Part shown: positions 42,195 through 50,889 of the stretch, one piece after another | How the letters are laid out: each line of letters starts with the position of its first letter | How positions within the stretch are numbered: the first letter of the stretch is position 1 | Assembly: GCA_019114305.1 (NCBI GenBank) | Contig: DXFU01000092.1 | Coordinates: forward strand, 1-52,239 | Direction of reading: 5' to 3' | From: Candidatus Hungatella pullicola | Lineage (GTDB): Bacteria > Bacillota > Clostridia > Lachnospirales > Lachnospiraceae | DNA length: 52,239 nucleotides | Position numbers and translations under genes: made by a program | Notes under the pieces: generated by a model | What the model was told of the DNA's origin: nothing | The model's input: the letters and a program-made list of their open reading frames with translations, nothing else | Database searches by the model: none

Positions 42195-43529
42195 TTAACG
42201 GCTGTTAATTCGTTGGGCAAGTTTTGCTGCCGCCTGCCTGCAGTCCGCCATTACCTTTTCCTCATCAACAGCAGTAAGAACCCTGTCTTTCATTAAAATC
42301 TTTCCATTGGCTACCGTAGTTACCACGCTTCTTCCTGTCATGCCAAAAAGAATATGGCTGTTATAATTATCCTGATTCATTGGGGTAAGGGGAATATAAT
42401 CAGTAACAATCACATCCGCTGCGGCTCCTTCTCTCAGAACTCCCAGAGGCCTCTTAAAATATCTGCCCGCAATCTCAGCATTTCCCTCAAACAGCATCTT
42501 CGGCACTTCTCCCCACCCTGCATTTGGGTCGCAGAGGTGATGTTTATGAAGTACGTTGGCTACCTTATAGGACTCTGTCATATCATGGGTATAGCCGTCC
42601 GTTCCCAAGCCTGTAAGAATTCCTCTGTGGACAATCTCCATAGTAGGAGGACAGCCGCATGCATTGCCCATATTGGACTCAGGATTATGTACCACCATAG
42701 TGTCCGTATCCCTAATCAGATCCATCTCATGGGAATTCACATAAATACAATGAGCCAGAAGCGTCTTCCTGCCCAGAATATTAAAATCCATCAGACGGTC
42801 TGCGATTCTCTTTCCATAATGTTTCAGGCAATGATGGAGATCCTCAATTCCCTCTGCTACATGAATATGATAACCCACCTCTTCCGGCTTATTGACCGCC
42901 GCCAGTTCCATGGTCTCATCAGAGATGGTAAACTGGGCGTGCATTCCCATCATTCCCGCAATCATATCCGTATCATCTGCCAAAGCATGGCGGATAAAGG
43001 CGGCGTTCTCTTCCACGGCTTCTCTGGCTTTATCCTTTCCATCCCTGTCTGATACCTCATAGCACAGACAGGTACGGACTCCCGTCTCTCTGGCCGCTTC
43101 CTCAATCTTAAAAAGAGAGTCTCTGATCTGACCGAAGCTGGCATGATGATCAAAAACAGTCGTGACACCATTTTTAACAGAGTCAATATAAGTAGCCATA
43201 GCGCTCAGTCTGGTTTCTTCCAGTGTCAGATTCCTGTCAATGGTCCACCACATTCCGTCTAAAATGTCCAGAAAACCGTGAGGATCATACCCCTTAATGC
43301 TTAAACCTCTGGCGAAAGCGCTGTAAATATGTTCATGGACATTAATAAAAGCGGGCATAATAACGCCTCCATGAGCATCCAGAAACTCTGCATGAGGATA
43401 GGCTTTTTTCATCTCCCCACAGGTTCCTACCTTAACAATGGCTCCCCCATCCACAACCACTGCTCCATCCTCAAAAAACGGATTTTTAGGATCTCTTGTA
43501 ATCATTCTTCCGTTCCCAATAATCAGCAT
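42195..43529 (-). CDS. ssnA: SsnA-type amidohydrolase
   Basis: The 444-residue metal-dependent hydrolase belongs to the amidohydrolase superfamily, deaminase-like branch. Metal ligands are seen in NVHEHIYSAF (near residue 63, replacing the usual HxH by HEH), HIHVAEG (near 225), AHCIYVN (near 255) and LGTDGYTHDM (near 310). SsnA proteins accompany xanthine dehydrogenase and YgfK in purine clusters, where a purine deaminase role has been proposed. The start follows AAGGAG and the gene leads the minus arm, reading from the spacer at 43530-43841. A 94-base gap holds a small hairpin before ygfK. Confidence 0.93.
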   Translation of the reverse strand: MLIIGNGRMITRDPKNPFFEDGAVVVDGGAIVKVGTCGEMKKAYPHAEFLDAHGGVIMPAFINVHEHIYSAFARGLSIKGYDPHGFLDILDGMWWTIDRNLTLEETRLSAMATYIDSVKNGVTTVFDHHASFGQIRDSLFKIEEAARETGVRTCLCYEVSDRDGKDKAREAVEENAAFIRHALADDTDMIAGMMGMHAQFTISDETMELAAVNKPEEVGYHIHVAEGIEDLHHCLKHYGKRIADRLMDFNILGRKTLLAHCIYVNSHEMDLIRDTDTMVVHNPESNMGNACGCPPTMEIVHRGILTGLGTDGYTHDMTESYKVANVLHKHHLCDPNAGWGEVPKMLFEGNAEIAGRYFKRPLGVLREGAAADVIVTDYIPLTPMNQDNYNSHILFGMTGRSVVTTVANGKILMKDRVLTAVDEEKVMADCRQAAAKLAQRINSR

Positions 43530-43841
43530 ACTCCCATCTCCTTTTTTATAAATTGTGTATATAATTCAAACTTTTTATCATGTGCATAATATCCTATTAA
43601 TTTTTTGTGTTTTTTGTTTAATATCTATTTTTATGACAAATTATCCATTTTTATCTCTATTTTCTTATGCATTTTTACAACATTTCTTTTGTTACCTACA
43701 GTGTATCATTTCACTTTGAGAAAAGCAAGGCAGATTTTCAAAAAAAATTAAGATAACCTAATTTTTTTTAAGATTTCCCTTGAATTTTAATTTTTTTATG
43801 TTATCATGGAATTAGAGAAATACAAAAAAGGGGGCTGCAAA
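43530..43841. promoter_or_regulatory. Divergent regulatory spacer of the purine locus
   Basis: About 310 A/T-rich bases separate the ssnA and regulator starts. On the plus strand TTGAAT (43780-43785), a 16-base spacer and TATCAT (43802-43807) form a promoter for the regulator. The minus-strand promoter of ssnA is not clear. The stretch is long enough to hold operators for the YheO-like regulator; no strong palindrome stands out. Confidence 0.6.
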
Positions 43842-44498
43842 ATGGATGCAAAACTGGCACTGTTGACACAAATTTCCCATGGATTGGCAGTCCATTTCGG
43901 AGACTGCTGTGAAGTGGTAATTCACGATTTAAAATGTCCGGATCTGGAACACTCTATTGTCTATATTGAAAACGGACATGTGAGCAACCGAAAGTCCGGC
44001 GACGGTCCTTCCGAAATTGTCCTGGAAACCCTGAGACGAAATCCCGCCTCATTACAGGACAAACTCTCCTATCTGACACGGACAGAAGATGGAAGAATAC
44101 TGAAATCCAGCACGATCTACATCAGAGGGAACGACAATACCATAGACTACATTCTTTCTATTAATTATGACATTACAGGTCTCATGGCTGTGGAAAATTC
44201 ACTGAAATCCCTTCTCTCCACCTCAGAAATGTCACAAAAGGATCATGAACCGAAAACAACCATTACTCACAATGTCAACGAACTTCTTGACACCCTGATT
44301 GACCAATCAGTTGCTTTGGTGGGCAAACCGGTTGCTCTCATGACCAAGGATGACAAAATCCGCGCCATACAGTTTCTCAATGATGCCGGCGCCTTTCTTG
44401 TTACCAAATCCGGTGACAAAGTATCCAATTTCTTTGGAATCTCCAAATTTACTTTATACAGCTACATGGAAGCCGGAAAAGAAAAAGAAAAAACATAA
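43842..44498 (+). CDS. YheO/DauR-like PAS-domain transcriptional regulator
   Basis: The 218-residue protein has an N-terminal YheO-type PAS domain (about residues 10-120, GLAVHFGDCCEVVIHDLKCPDLEHSIVYIENGHVSNR) and a C-terminal helix-turn-helix (about 170-215, IRAIQFLNDAGAFLVTKSGDKVSNFFGISKFTLYSYM). DauR-like regulators of this build control amino-acid catabolism genes. The gene lies between the two arms of the purine locus and about 30 bases upstream of ygeX, so it probably controls the locus in response to a purine or product. The ATG at 43842 follows GGGGG; an earlier in-frame ATG overlaps the -10 box. It is a good entry for testing regulation. Confidence 0.9.
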   Translation: MDAKLALLTQISHGLAVHFGDCCEVVIHDLKCPDLEHSIVYIENGHVSNRKSGDGPSEIVLETLRRNPASLQDKLSYLTRTEDGRILKSSTIYIRGNDNTIDYILSINYDITGLMAVENSLKSLLSTSEMSQKDHEPKTTITHNVNELLDTLIDQSVALVGKPVALMTKDDKIRAIQFLNDAGAFLVTKSGDKVSNFFGISKFTLYSYMEAGKEKEKT

Positions 44499-44527
44499 CA
44501 TTTTATAATTAAGAAGGAGAAGAGAAT

Positions 44528-45733
44528 ATGAAACCAATCGAATGGGTTGTAAACACCATGCCTGGAACAGACGACAAAAATCTTCCTGTCATGGCTCTGG
44601 ATGAGGTGAAAAAGGCCAGAACCTTCCATGAAAGCTTCCCCCAGTACAGCAAGACGCCCCTTGTCAAGCTGGAGCATATGGCGGAGTATCTTGGGCTTGA
44701 CCAGATCTATGTAAAGGATGAATCCTACCGCTTTGGGCTGAACGCCTTTAAAGTTCTTGGCGGCTCCTTTGCCATAGCAAAGTACATAGCAGGCCAGACA
44801 GGCAAAGATGTATCTGATCTTCCCTACAGCGTCCTTACTTCTGAGGAACTGAAAAAAGAATTCGGACAGGCTACCTTCTTTACCGCTACCGATGGAAATC
44901 ACGGAAGAGGTGTCGCCTGGGCCGCCAATCGGTTGGGGCAGAAAGCAGTTGTCTATATGCCCAAAGGTTCCACAATCACCCGTTTTAACAACATCAAAGC
45001 GGAAGGCGCTCAGGTAACCATTGAAGAAGTTAACTATGATGAATGTGTCCGCATGGCTGCTGAGGCCGCCTCAAAAACAGAACATGGCGTAGTTGTTCAG
45101 GATACGGCCTGGGATGGATATGAAGAAATTCCTGCCTGGATTATGCAGGGATACGGAACCATGGCTATGGAAGCAGATGAGCAGCTGGAAGAATATGGAT
45201 GCGGCCGCCCTACCCATGTATTCATTCAGGCTGGCGTAGGTTCTCTGGCCGGCGCAGTTCAGGGCTATTTTGCCAACCGGTATCCAGACAATCCTCCTAA
45301 AGTAGTTGTAGTGGAAGCCGACGTTGCCGCCTGCCTCTATAAGGGAGCAAAAGCCGGAGACGGACAGATTCGTATTGTGGACGGAGATATGCAGACAATT
45401 ATGGCCGGACTTGCATGCGGTGAACCTAATACCATTTCCTGGGATATTTTAAAGAATCATGTAGATACCTTCGTATCCGCCCCTGATTGGGCAGCTGCTA
45501 AGGGCATGCGCATGCTGGCAGCTCCTCTGAAAGGTGATACACCGATAACCTCGGGAGAATCAGGAGCCGCTCCCTTTGGTGTACTTGCATGTATCATGAC
45601 CATGGATGAATACAAGGACTTAAGAGAACATCTGGCACTTAACAAAGATTCTAAGGTCCTTCTCTTCTCCACAGAAGGCGATACAGACCCGGACCGGTAC
45701 AAATCCATTGTCTGGGAAGGAAAAGAGCGTTAA
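44528..45733 (+). CDS. ygeX: Diaminopropionate ammonia-lyase
   Basis: The 401-residue PLP enzyme splits 2,3-diaminopropionate to pyruvate and ammonia. Lys75 in LNAFKVLGG is the PLP lysine. The second conserved block TATDGNHGRGVAWAA (near 117-131) and the phosphate-binding loop GVGSLAGA (near 236) fit the family. Length matches the E. coli enzyme. AAGGAG precedes the ATG. It leads the plus arm with ygeY, ygeW and the carbamate kinase. In purine-degrading clusters this enzyme is thought to process a diaminopropionate- or related amine product of ring opening to pyruvate and ammonia. Confidence 0.96.
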   Translation: MKPIEWVVNTMPGTDDKNLPVMALDEVKKARTFHESFPQYSKTPLVKLEHMAEYLGLDQIYVKDESYRFGLNAFKVLGGSFAIAKYIAGQTGKDVSDLPYSVLTSEELKKEFGQATFFTATDGNHGRGVAWAANRLGQKAVVYMPKGSTITRFNNIKAEGAQVTIEEVNYDECVRMAAEAASKTEHGVVVQDTAWDGYEEIPAWIMQGYGTMAMEADEQLEEYGCGRPTHVFIQAGVGSLAGAVQGYFANRYPDNPPKVVVVEADVAACLYKGAKAGDGQIRIVDGDMQTIMAGLACGEPNTISWDILKNHVDTFVSAPDWAAAKGMRMLAAPLKGDTPITSGESGAAPFGVLACIMTMDEYKDLREHLALNKDSKVLLFSTEGDTDPDRYKSIVWEGKER

Positions 45734-45778
45734 TTTCAGAAACTATAGAAAAATAAGAAATGGAGGGTGTTTGCAATT

Positions 45779-47089
45779 ATGGATTACTGTAAAATCAAAG
45801 AAGCTGCAAAAAATTATGAGGCCGATATGACCAGATTTCTTAGGGACATTGTAAAATTTCCTGGAGAAAGCTGCGATGAAAAGGCTCACATCGACAGAAT
45901 TGCCGAAGAGATGAGAAAGCTGGAATTTGATAAGGTGGAAATTGACCCCATGGGCAATGTTCTGGGGTACATGGGAACTGGTTCCACTCTCATCGCTTTT
46001 GATGCCCACATTGATACTGTAGGCATCGGCAATAAGGACAACTGGAATTTCGATCCATATGAAGGCTACGAAAGCGACACCGAGATCGGCGGAAGAGGCG
46101 TATCCGATCAGTGCGGCGGTCTGGTATCTGCTGTTTACGGCGCCAGAATTATGAAAGACTTAGGACTTTTGAGCGACAAGTACACCGTTCTTGTAACCGG
46201 TACCGTCCAGGAAGAAGACTGCGACGGTCTCTGCTGGCAGTACATTATTAACGAAGATAACGTTCGCCCGGAATTTGTTGTTTCCACCGAGCCTACAGAC
46301 GGCGGTATCTACAGAGGCCAGAGAGGCCGCATGGAAATCCGCATTGATGTAAAAGGTGTTTCCTGCCACGGCTCCGCTCCGGAAAGGGGAGACAACGCAA
46401 TCTATAAGATGGCTGATATTCTTCAGGATGTGAGAGCTCTCAATGAAAATGATGCTTCAGACCAGAGGGAGGTAAAAGGCCTTGTTAAAATGCTGGATGA
46501 GAAATACAATCCACAGTGGGAGGAAGCTAATTTCCTGGGAAGGGGAACAGTAACCGTATCTGAAATTTTCTTTACCTCCCCCAGCCGCTGTGCTGTAGCT
46601 GACTCCTGCTCCGTTTCCTTAGACCGCCGTATGACCGCCGGCGAAACCTGGGAAAGCTGTTTGGACGAGATCAGAAATCTTCCTAATGTAAAGAAGTACG
46701 GAGACGATGTAACAGTTTCCATGTACGAATATTCCCGTCCCTCCTACAAAGGACTTACTTATCCCATCGAGTGCTATTTCCCGACCTGGGTCATTCCCAA
46801 GGACCACAAGGTAACTCAGGCTCTGGAGGAAGCTTACAAAGGACTGTATGGAGAGGAAAGAATCGGAGCGGAAGAAACACTTGCTATGAGAAAGGCCCGT
46901 CCTCTCACAGATAAATGGACCTTCTCTACCAACGGAGTTTCCATTATGGGAAGAAACGGAATCCCATGCATCGGCTTTGGACCTGGCGCTGAGGCCCAGG
47001 CTCACGCTCCCAACGAGAAAACCTGGAAGCAGGATCTGGTAACCTGCGCGGCTGTTTACGCAGCTCTTCCAACGGTTTACTGCAAATAA
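45779..47089 (+). CDS. ygeY: YgeY-type M20 metallohydrolase
   Basis: The 436-residue enzyme belongs to the M20 dipeptidase/deacylase family. Metal ligands are visible in [11 protein letters not shown] (His near residue 77), [10 protein letters not shown] (Asp), and [10 protein letters not shown] (catalytic Glu-Glu near 145); the dimerisation insert begins near [19 protein letters not shown]. It is the YgeY member found with ygeX and ygeW. The ATG at 45779 is preferred to a GTG at 45767, though its distance from GGAGG is rather long. A hydrolytic release of an amino acid from a carbamoyl or peptide-like purine fragment is the usual proposal. Confidence 0.94.
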   Translation: MDYCKIKEAAKNYEADMTRFLRDIVKFPGESCDEKAHIDRIAEEMRKLEFDKVEIDPMGNVLGYMGTGSTLIAFDAHIDTVGIGNKDNWNFDPYEGYESDTEIGGRGVSDQCGGLVSAVYGARIMKDLGLLSDKYTVLVTGTVQEEDCDGLCWQYIINEDNVRPEFVVSTEPTDGGIYRGQRGRMEIRIDVKGVSCHGSAPERGDNAIYKMADILQDVRALNENDASDQREVKGLVKMLDEKYNPQWEEANFLGRGTVTVSEIFFTSPSRCAVADSCSVSLDRRMTAGETWESCLDEIRNLPNVKKYGDDVTVSMYEYSRPSYKGLTYPIECYFPTWVIPKDHKVTQALEEAYKGLYGEERIGAEETLAMRKARPLTDKWTFSTNGVSIMGRNGIPCIGFGPGAEAQAHAPNEKTWKQDLVTCAAVYAALPTVYCK

Positions 47090-47094
47090 AGATT

Positions 47095-47237
47095 TGCACA
47101 TAATTTCAGAAGCATCGGCTCCAGCCAGGTCAATCTTCCCTGGTTGGGCCCGAACAGAACCATAAGACGGACCCGTTCCCCTTCCTTCCCCAATTAAGGC
47201 GGAATTCCTGTCCGTTTCCTACAAAATAGTCAGGAGG
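47095..47237 (+). other. Structured leader before ygeW
   Basis: The 148-base gap between ygeY and ygeW holds two hairpins. CCAGCCAGG (47121-47129) pairs with CCTGGTTGG (47139-47147). ACGGAC (47167-47172) pairs with GTCCGT (47210-47215), enclosing TTCCTT...AAGGCGGAA. Neither has a T-run, so they are not simple terminators. They may stabilise or regulate the downstream message; no known RNA family is matched. Confidence 0.4.
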
Positions 47238-47249
47238 ATGAATCATCAC

Positions 47250-48443
47250 ATGAAAACTTTACAGGATTATATTGATAAACTGAATTCTTTAAATTTTAAG
47301 GATATGTATGAAAACGACTTTTTCCTCACCTGGGAAAAAACGGATGACGAGCTGGAGGCTGTTTGGACGGTTGCTGACGCCCTTCGCTATATGAGAGAAA
47401 ATAACATTTCCACTAAAGTATTTGAAAGCGGTCTCGGAATCTCCCTGTTCCGCGACAACTCTACCCGTACCCGTTTCTCCTTCGCTTCTGCCTGCAACCT
47501 TTTAGGCCTTGAAGTTCAGGATCTGGATGAGGGAAAGTCACAGGTAGCTCACGGCGAGACGGTTAGGGAAACGGCCAATATGATCTCCTTTATGGCTGAT
47601 GTCATCGGCATCCGTGATGATATGTATATCGGAAAGGGCAACGCCTACATGCATGAGGTTGTTGACGCAGTGACACAGGGGCATAAGGATGGAATTCTTG
47701 AGCAGAAACCCACTTTGGTAAACTTACAGTGTGATATCGACCATCCAACACAGTGTATGGCAGATATGCTCCACATTATCCATGAATTCGGCGGACTGGA
47801 AAACTTAAAGGGCAAGAAACTGGCTATGACCTGGGCCTACTCTCCTTCTTACGGAAAGCCCTTATCCGTTCCGCAGGGAGTAATCGGACTGATGACCCGT
47901 ATGGGCATGGATGTGGTCCTGGCTCATCCGGAGGGCTACGAAGTGATGCCTGAGGTAATTGAAGTGGCTAAGAAAAACGCTGCTGCTTCCGGCGGTTCCT
48001 TCCGTATTTCCAACGACATGGCCGATGCTTTCAAAGATGCAGATATTGTATATCCTAAGAGCTGGGCTCCATTTGCTGCGATGGAAAAGAGAACCAACCT
48101 GTACGGAGAAGGTGACACCGAGGGAATCAAGGCTCTGGAAAAAGAGCTTTTGGCTCAGAACGCAGAGCACAAAGACTGGTGCTGTACAGAAGATCTGATG
48201 AAGACCACCAAGGATGGCAAGGCTTTGTACCTTCACTGTCTGCCTGCGGATATTAACGATGTCAGCTGCAAAGACGGCGAGGTTGAAGCTTCTGTATTTG
48301 ACCGCTACCGCGATCCTCTTTACAAAGAAGCCAGTTACAAACCTTATGTTATCGCTGCTATGATCTTTTTAAGCAAATTTAAGAATCCACAGGAAATCTT
48401 AAAGAAACTGGAAGAAAGAAACACCCCACGAGTATTAAAATAG
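47250..48443 (+). CDS. ygeW: YgeW-type carbamoyltransferase
   Basis: The 397-residue enzyme is a member of the aspartate/ornithine carbamoyltransferase family. The carbamoyl phosphate loop SLFRDNSTRTRFSFASAC lies near residue 70-87 with the S-T-R-T-R core. The second-domain pattern LYLHCLPADINDVSC (near 325) carries the amino-acid-side loop. YgeW-type enzymes form a separate branch with unknown natural substrate, found with ygeX, ygeY and carbamate kinase. They probably work in reverse, turning a carbamoyl compound from purine ring opening to carbamoyl phosphate. The ATG at 47250 is preferred since the earlier one touches the GGAGG site. Confidence 0.93.
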   Translation: MKTLQDYIDKLNSLNFKDMYENDFFLTWEKTDDELEAVWTVADALRYMRENNISTKVFESGLGISLFRDNSTRTRFSFASACNLLGLEVQDLDEGKSQVAHGETVRETANMISFMADVIGIRDDMYIGKGNAYMHEVVDAVTQGHKDGILEQKPTLVNLQCDIDHPTQCMADMLHIIHEFGGLENLKGKKLAMTWAYSPSYGKPLSVPQGVIGLMTRMGMDVVLAHPEGYEVMPEVIEVAKKNAAASGGSFRISNDMADAFKDADIVYPKSWAPFAAMEKRTNLYGEGDTEGIKALEKELLAQNAEHKDWCCTEDLMKTTKDGKALYLHCLPADINDVSCKDGEVEASVFDRYRDPLYKEASYKPYVIAAMIFLSKFKNPQEILKKLEERNTPRVLK

Positions 48444-48459
48444 AATCTTCATTCCTTTG

Positions 48460-48493
48460 CGCACCCGCTGCCGGCAGGTAGCGGGTGCGTGTT
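48460..48493 (+). terminator. Hairpin between ygeW and the carbamate kinase gene
   Basis: CGCACCCGCT (48460-48469) pairs perfectly with AGCGGGTGCG (48480-48489), then TGTTTT. A short T-run suggests partial termination within the operon. Confidence 0.6.
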
Positions 48494-48517
48494 TTCCATT
48501 GCGGAGGGTTTATGTAT

Positions 48518-49462
48518 ATGGATAAGAAAAAAAGAATTGTAATCGCGTTGGGAGGAAATGCTTTGGGCAATACATTGCCGGAACAGATGGCAGCTGTGAA
48601 AATAACTTCCAAAGCCATTGTAGACCTCATTGAGGAAGGCTGTGAGGTGGTAATCGCCCATGGGAACGGTCCTCAGGTAGGCATGATCAATAACGCCATG
48701 AGCGCCTTGAGCAGGGAAGATCCCAACCAGCCTAACACTCCCCTTTCTGTCTGTGTGGCCATGAGCCAGGCCTATATCGGCTACGACCTGCAGAACGCTC
48801 TCAGAGAGGAGCTGCTGAACAGAAATATTACCCATATTCCTGTGGCTACCATGATTACCCAAATTCGGGTAGATTCTGACGATCCTGCTTTTCTCAATCC
48901 TTCCAAACCAATCGGCCACTTTATGACAAAGGAACAGGCCCAGGAGGCAGAAGAAAAGTACGGCTATATTATGAGAGAAGATGCCGGAAGAGGCTACCGC
49001 CGTGTAGTCGCTTCCCCAAAACCGGCTCAGATCATTGAAATCGGAGCCATCCGGACCCTAGTGGACTCCGGACAGCTGGTAATTGCCTGCGGCGGCGGAG
49101 GTATTCCTGTCACCTTGAACGGCAATCACTTAAAAGGCGCCAGTGCCGTTATTGATAAAGATTTTGCCAGCGAGCTTTTAGCCGAAGAACTGGACGCAGA
49201 TGTCCTTATTATCCTTACGGCTGTAGAAAAAGTCGCTGTCAACTTCGGAAAACCGGAAGAGAAATGGTTGGATAATCTTACTACAGCTGAAGCCAGGACA
49301 TACATGGATGAAGGCCATTTCGCACCAGGATCCATGCTTCCAAAAGTCCAGGCCGCTGTAAAATTCGCAGAGTCAAAAGAAGGCCGTACCGCCTTAATTA
49401 CTCTCCTTGAAAAAGCAAGAGAAGGAATCCTGGGCAAAACCGGAACTCATATCCACCGGTAA
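48518..49462 (+). CDS. arcC: Carbamate kinase
   Basis: The 314-residue enzyme makes ATP from carbamoyl phosphate. The sequence KRIVIALGGNALGNTLPEQM opens the amino-acid kinase fold, VVIAHGNGPQVGMINNAM follows near residue 50, and ACGGGGIPV (near 190) and GSMLPKVQAAVKF (near 270) complete the active site. Length is normal. The ATG at 48518 is ten bases from GGAGG; an ATG at 48512 is too near. Its position after ygeW fits a pathway that ends with substrate-level phosphorylation. In E. coli the related locus has yqeA. Related kinases can act in reverse but the setting favours ATP formation. Confidence 0.96.
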   Translation: MDKKKRIVIALGGNALGNTLPEQMAAVKITSKAIVDLIEEGCEVVIAHGNGPQVGMINNAMSALSREDPNQPNTPLSVCVAMSQAYIGYDLQNALREELLNRNITHIPVATMITQIRVDSDDPAFLNPSKPIGHFMTKEQAQEAEEKYGYIMREDAGRGYRRVVASPKPAQIIEIGAIRTLVDSGQLVIACGGGGIPVTLNGNHLKGASAVIDKDFASELLAEELDADVLIILTAVEKVAVNFGKPEEKWLDNLTTAEARTYMDEGHFAPGSMLPKVQAAVKFAESKEGRTALITLLEKAREGILGKTGTHIHR

Positions 49463-49490
49463 ATCCAAACCATAGGAGGAACTCTCGCTT

Positions 49491-50819
49491 ATGAACAATT
49501 CAAAGAAAAACTATGCTTCTATCTTCCAGCTGGATGGAGTGCCCAAATTTTCCCAGGCCCTCCCTCTGGCCCTGCAGCACGTAGTGGCCATGATTGTAGG
49601 CTGCGTTACTCCTGCCATTATTGTGGCCAATGTAGCCAATCTTTCCACTGCGGATCGGGTTATTTTAATTCAGGCAGCCTTAGTAGTATCCGCCCTCTCC
49701 ACTTTGCTGCAGCTTTTCCCCATTGGCAACCGGAATGGAATTCATTTAGGTGCAGCTCTCCCTGTTATTATGGGAATCAGTTTTGCTTATGTTCCAAGCA
49801 TGCAGTCCATCGCTGCCGACTATGGAGTTTCTGCTATTCTCGGCGCGCAGATTGTAGGCGGCATTGTTGCCTTCATCGTAGGATGCTTTGTCATGCAGAT
49901 CCGTAAATTTTTTCCGCCTTTAATTACAGGAACGGTTGTTTTTACCATTGGACTTTCCTTATATCCCACGGCCATCAACTATATGGCCGGCGGCACCTCA
50001 AGTCCTGATTACGGTTCCTGGCAAAACTGGACTGTGGCATTTTTCACCCTGATTATTGTTACGGCTCTCAATCATTTTGGAAAAGGTTTTTTCAAGCTGG
50101 CCTCTATCTTAATCGGAATTATTGCCGGATATCTTTTATCCTTATGTTTCGGCATGGTTGACTTCTCAAGCATCGGCTCTTCTGCCCTGTTCCAGATTCC
50201 TCAGCCGCTCCATTTTGGAATCACCTTTGAACCTTCTTCCTGCGTAGCCATCGGAATTCTCTTTGCCATTAACGCAATCCAGGCCATCGGGGACCTGACC
50301 GCTACGACCAGCGGATCCATGGACAGAGTTCCTACGGACAAGGAACTTCAGGGCGGAATCATGGGCTATGGCGTTACCAATATAATCGGCGCCTTACTTG
50401 GCGGACTTCCCACTGCTACATACAGCCAAAATGTTGGTATTGTTACCACCACTAAGGTTATTAACCGCTGCGTACTGGGACTTACAGCCATCATCCTTCT
50501 GGCAGCCGGACTGATTCCAAAGTTTTCGGCCCTGCTTACCACAATTCCTCAGTGCGTTTTAGGAGGAGCTACCGTATCTGTATTTGCCTCCATCGCCATG
50601 ACCGGCATCAAACTGGTTATGACAGAGGAAATGAACTACCGGAACACTTCCATTGTAGGCCTTGCAGCAGCGCTGGGGATGGGAATTTCCCAAACCTCTG
50701 CTCTCTCCGCCTTTCCCGACTGGGTCGTAACCATCTTTGGAAGATCTCCCGTTGTTGTAGCTACCATTGTAGCTATTCTTCTTAACGTAATTCTTCCAAG
50801 AGATAACAAGAAGAAGTAA
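49491..50819 (+). CDS. NCS2-family xanthine/urate permease
   Basis: The 442-residue membrane protein belongs to the nucleobase:cation symporter-2 family. The QH motif LALQHVVAMIVG (near residue 27), NxG-like GIHLGAALPVIMG, and the substrate signature AINAIQAIGDLTATTSGSM, with Glu replaced by Asp, near residue 265-285 are visible; PTATYSQNVGIV (near 315) is the conserved helix 10 motif. About 14 helices are present. It is most like PbuX/XanP-type xanthine or urate carriers. It starts 28 bases after the carbamate kinase with GGAGG, so it is coexpressed with the pathway and feeds it. Confidence 0.94.
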   Translation: MNNSKKNYASIFQLDGVPKFSQALPLALQHVVAMIVGCVTPAIIVANVANLSTADRVILIQAALVVSALSTLLQLFPIGNRNGIHLGAALPVIMGISFAYVPSMQSIAADYGVSAILGAQIVGGIVAFIVGCFVMQIRKFFPPLITGTVVFTIGLSLYPTAINYMAGGTSSPDYGSWQNWTVAFFTLIIVTALNHFGKGFFKLASILIGIIAGYLLSLCFGMVDFSSIGSSALFQIPQPLHFGITFEPSSCVAIGILFAINAIQAIGDLTATTSGSMDRVPTDKELQGGIMGYGVTNIIGALLGGLPTATYSQNVGIVTTTKVINRCVLGLTAIILLAAGLIPKFSALLTTIPQCVLGGATVSVFASIAMTGIKLVMTEEMNYRNTSIVGLAAALGMGISQTSALSAFPDWVVTIFGRSPVVVATIVAILLNVILPRDNKKK

Positions 50820-50837
50820 TTTTTTCCTTCAGGGATT

Positions 50838-50889
50838 AAAAGGAAAACATGCGTCATCCTTAGGGCGATGACAGGTGTTTTCCTTTTTC
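50838..50889. terminator. Bidirectional terminator between two purine permease genes
   Basis: AAAAGGAAAAC (50838-50848) pairs with GTTTTCCTTTT (50877-50887), with an inner GTCATC/GATGAC stem. T-rich flanks on both sides serve the convergent genes. Confidence 0.85.
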
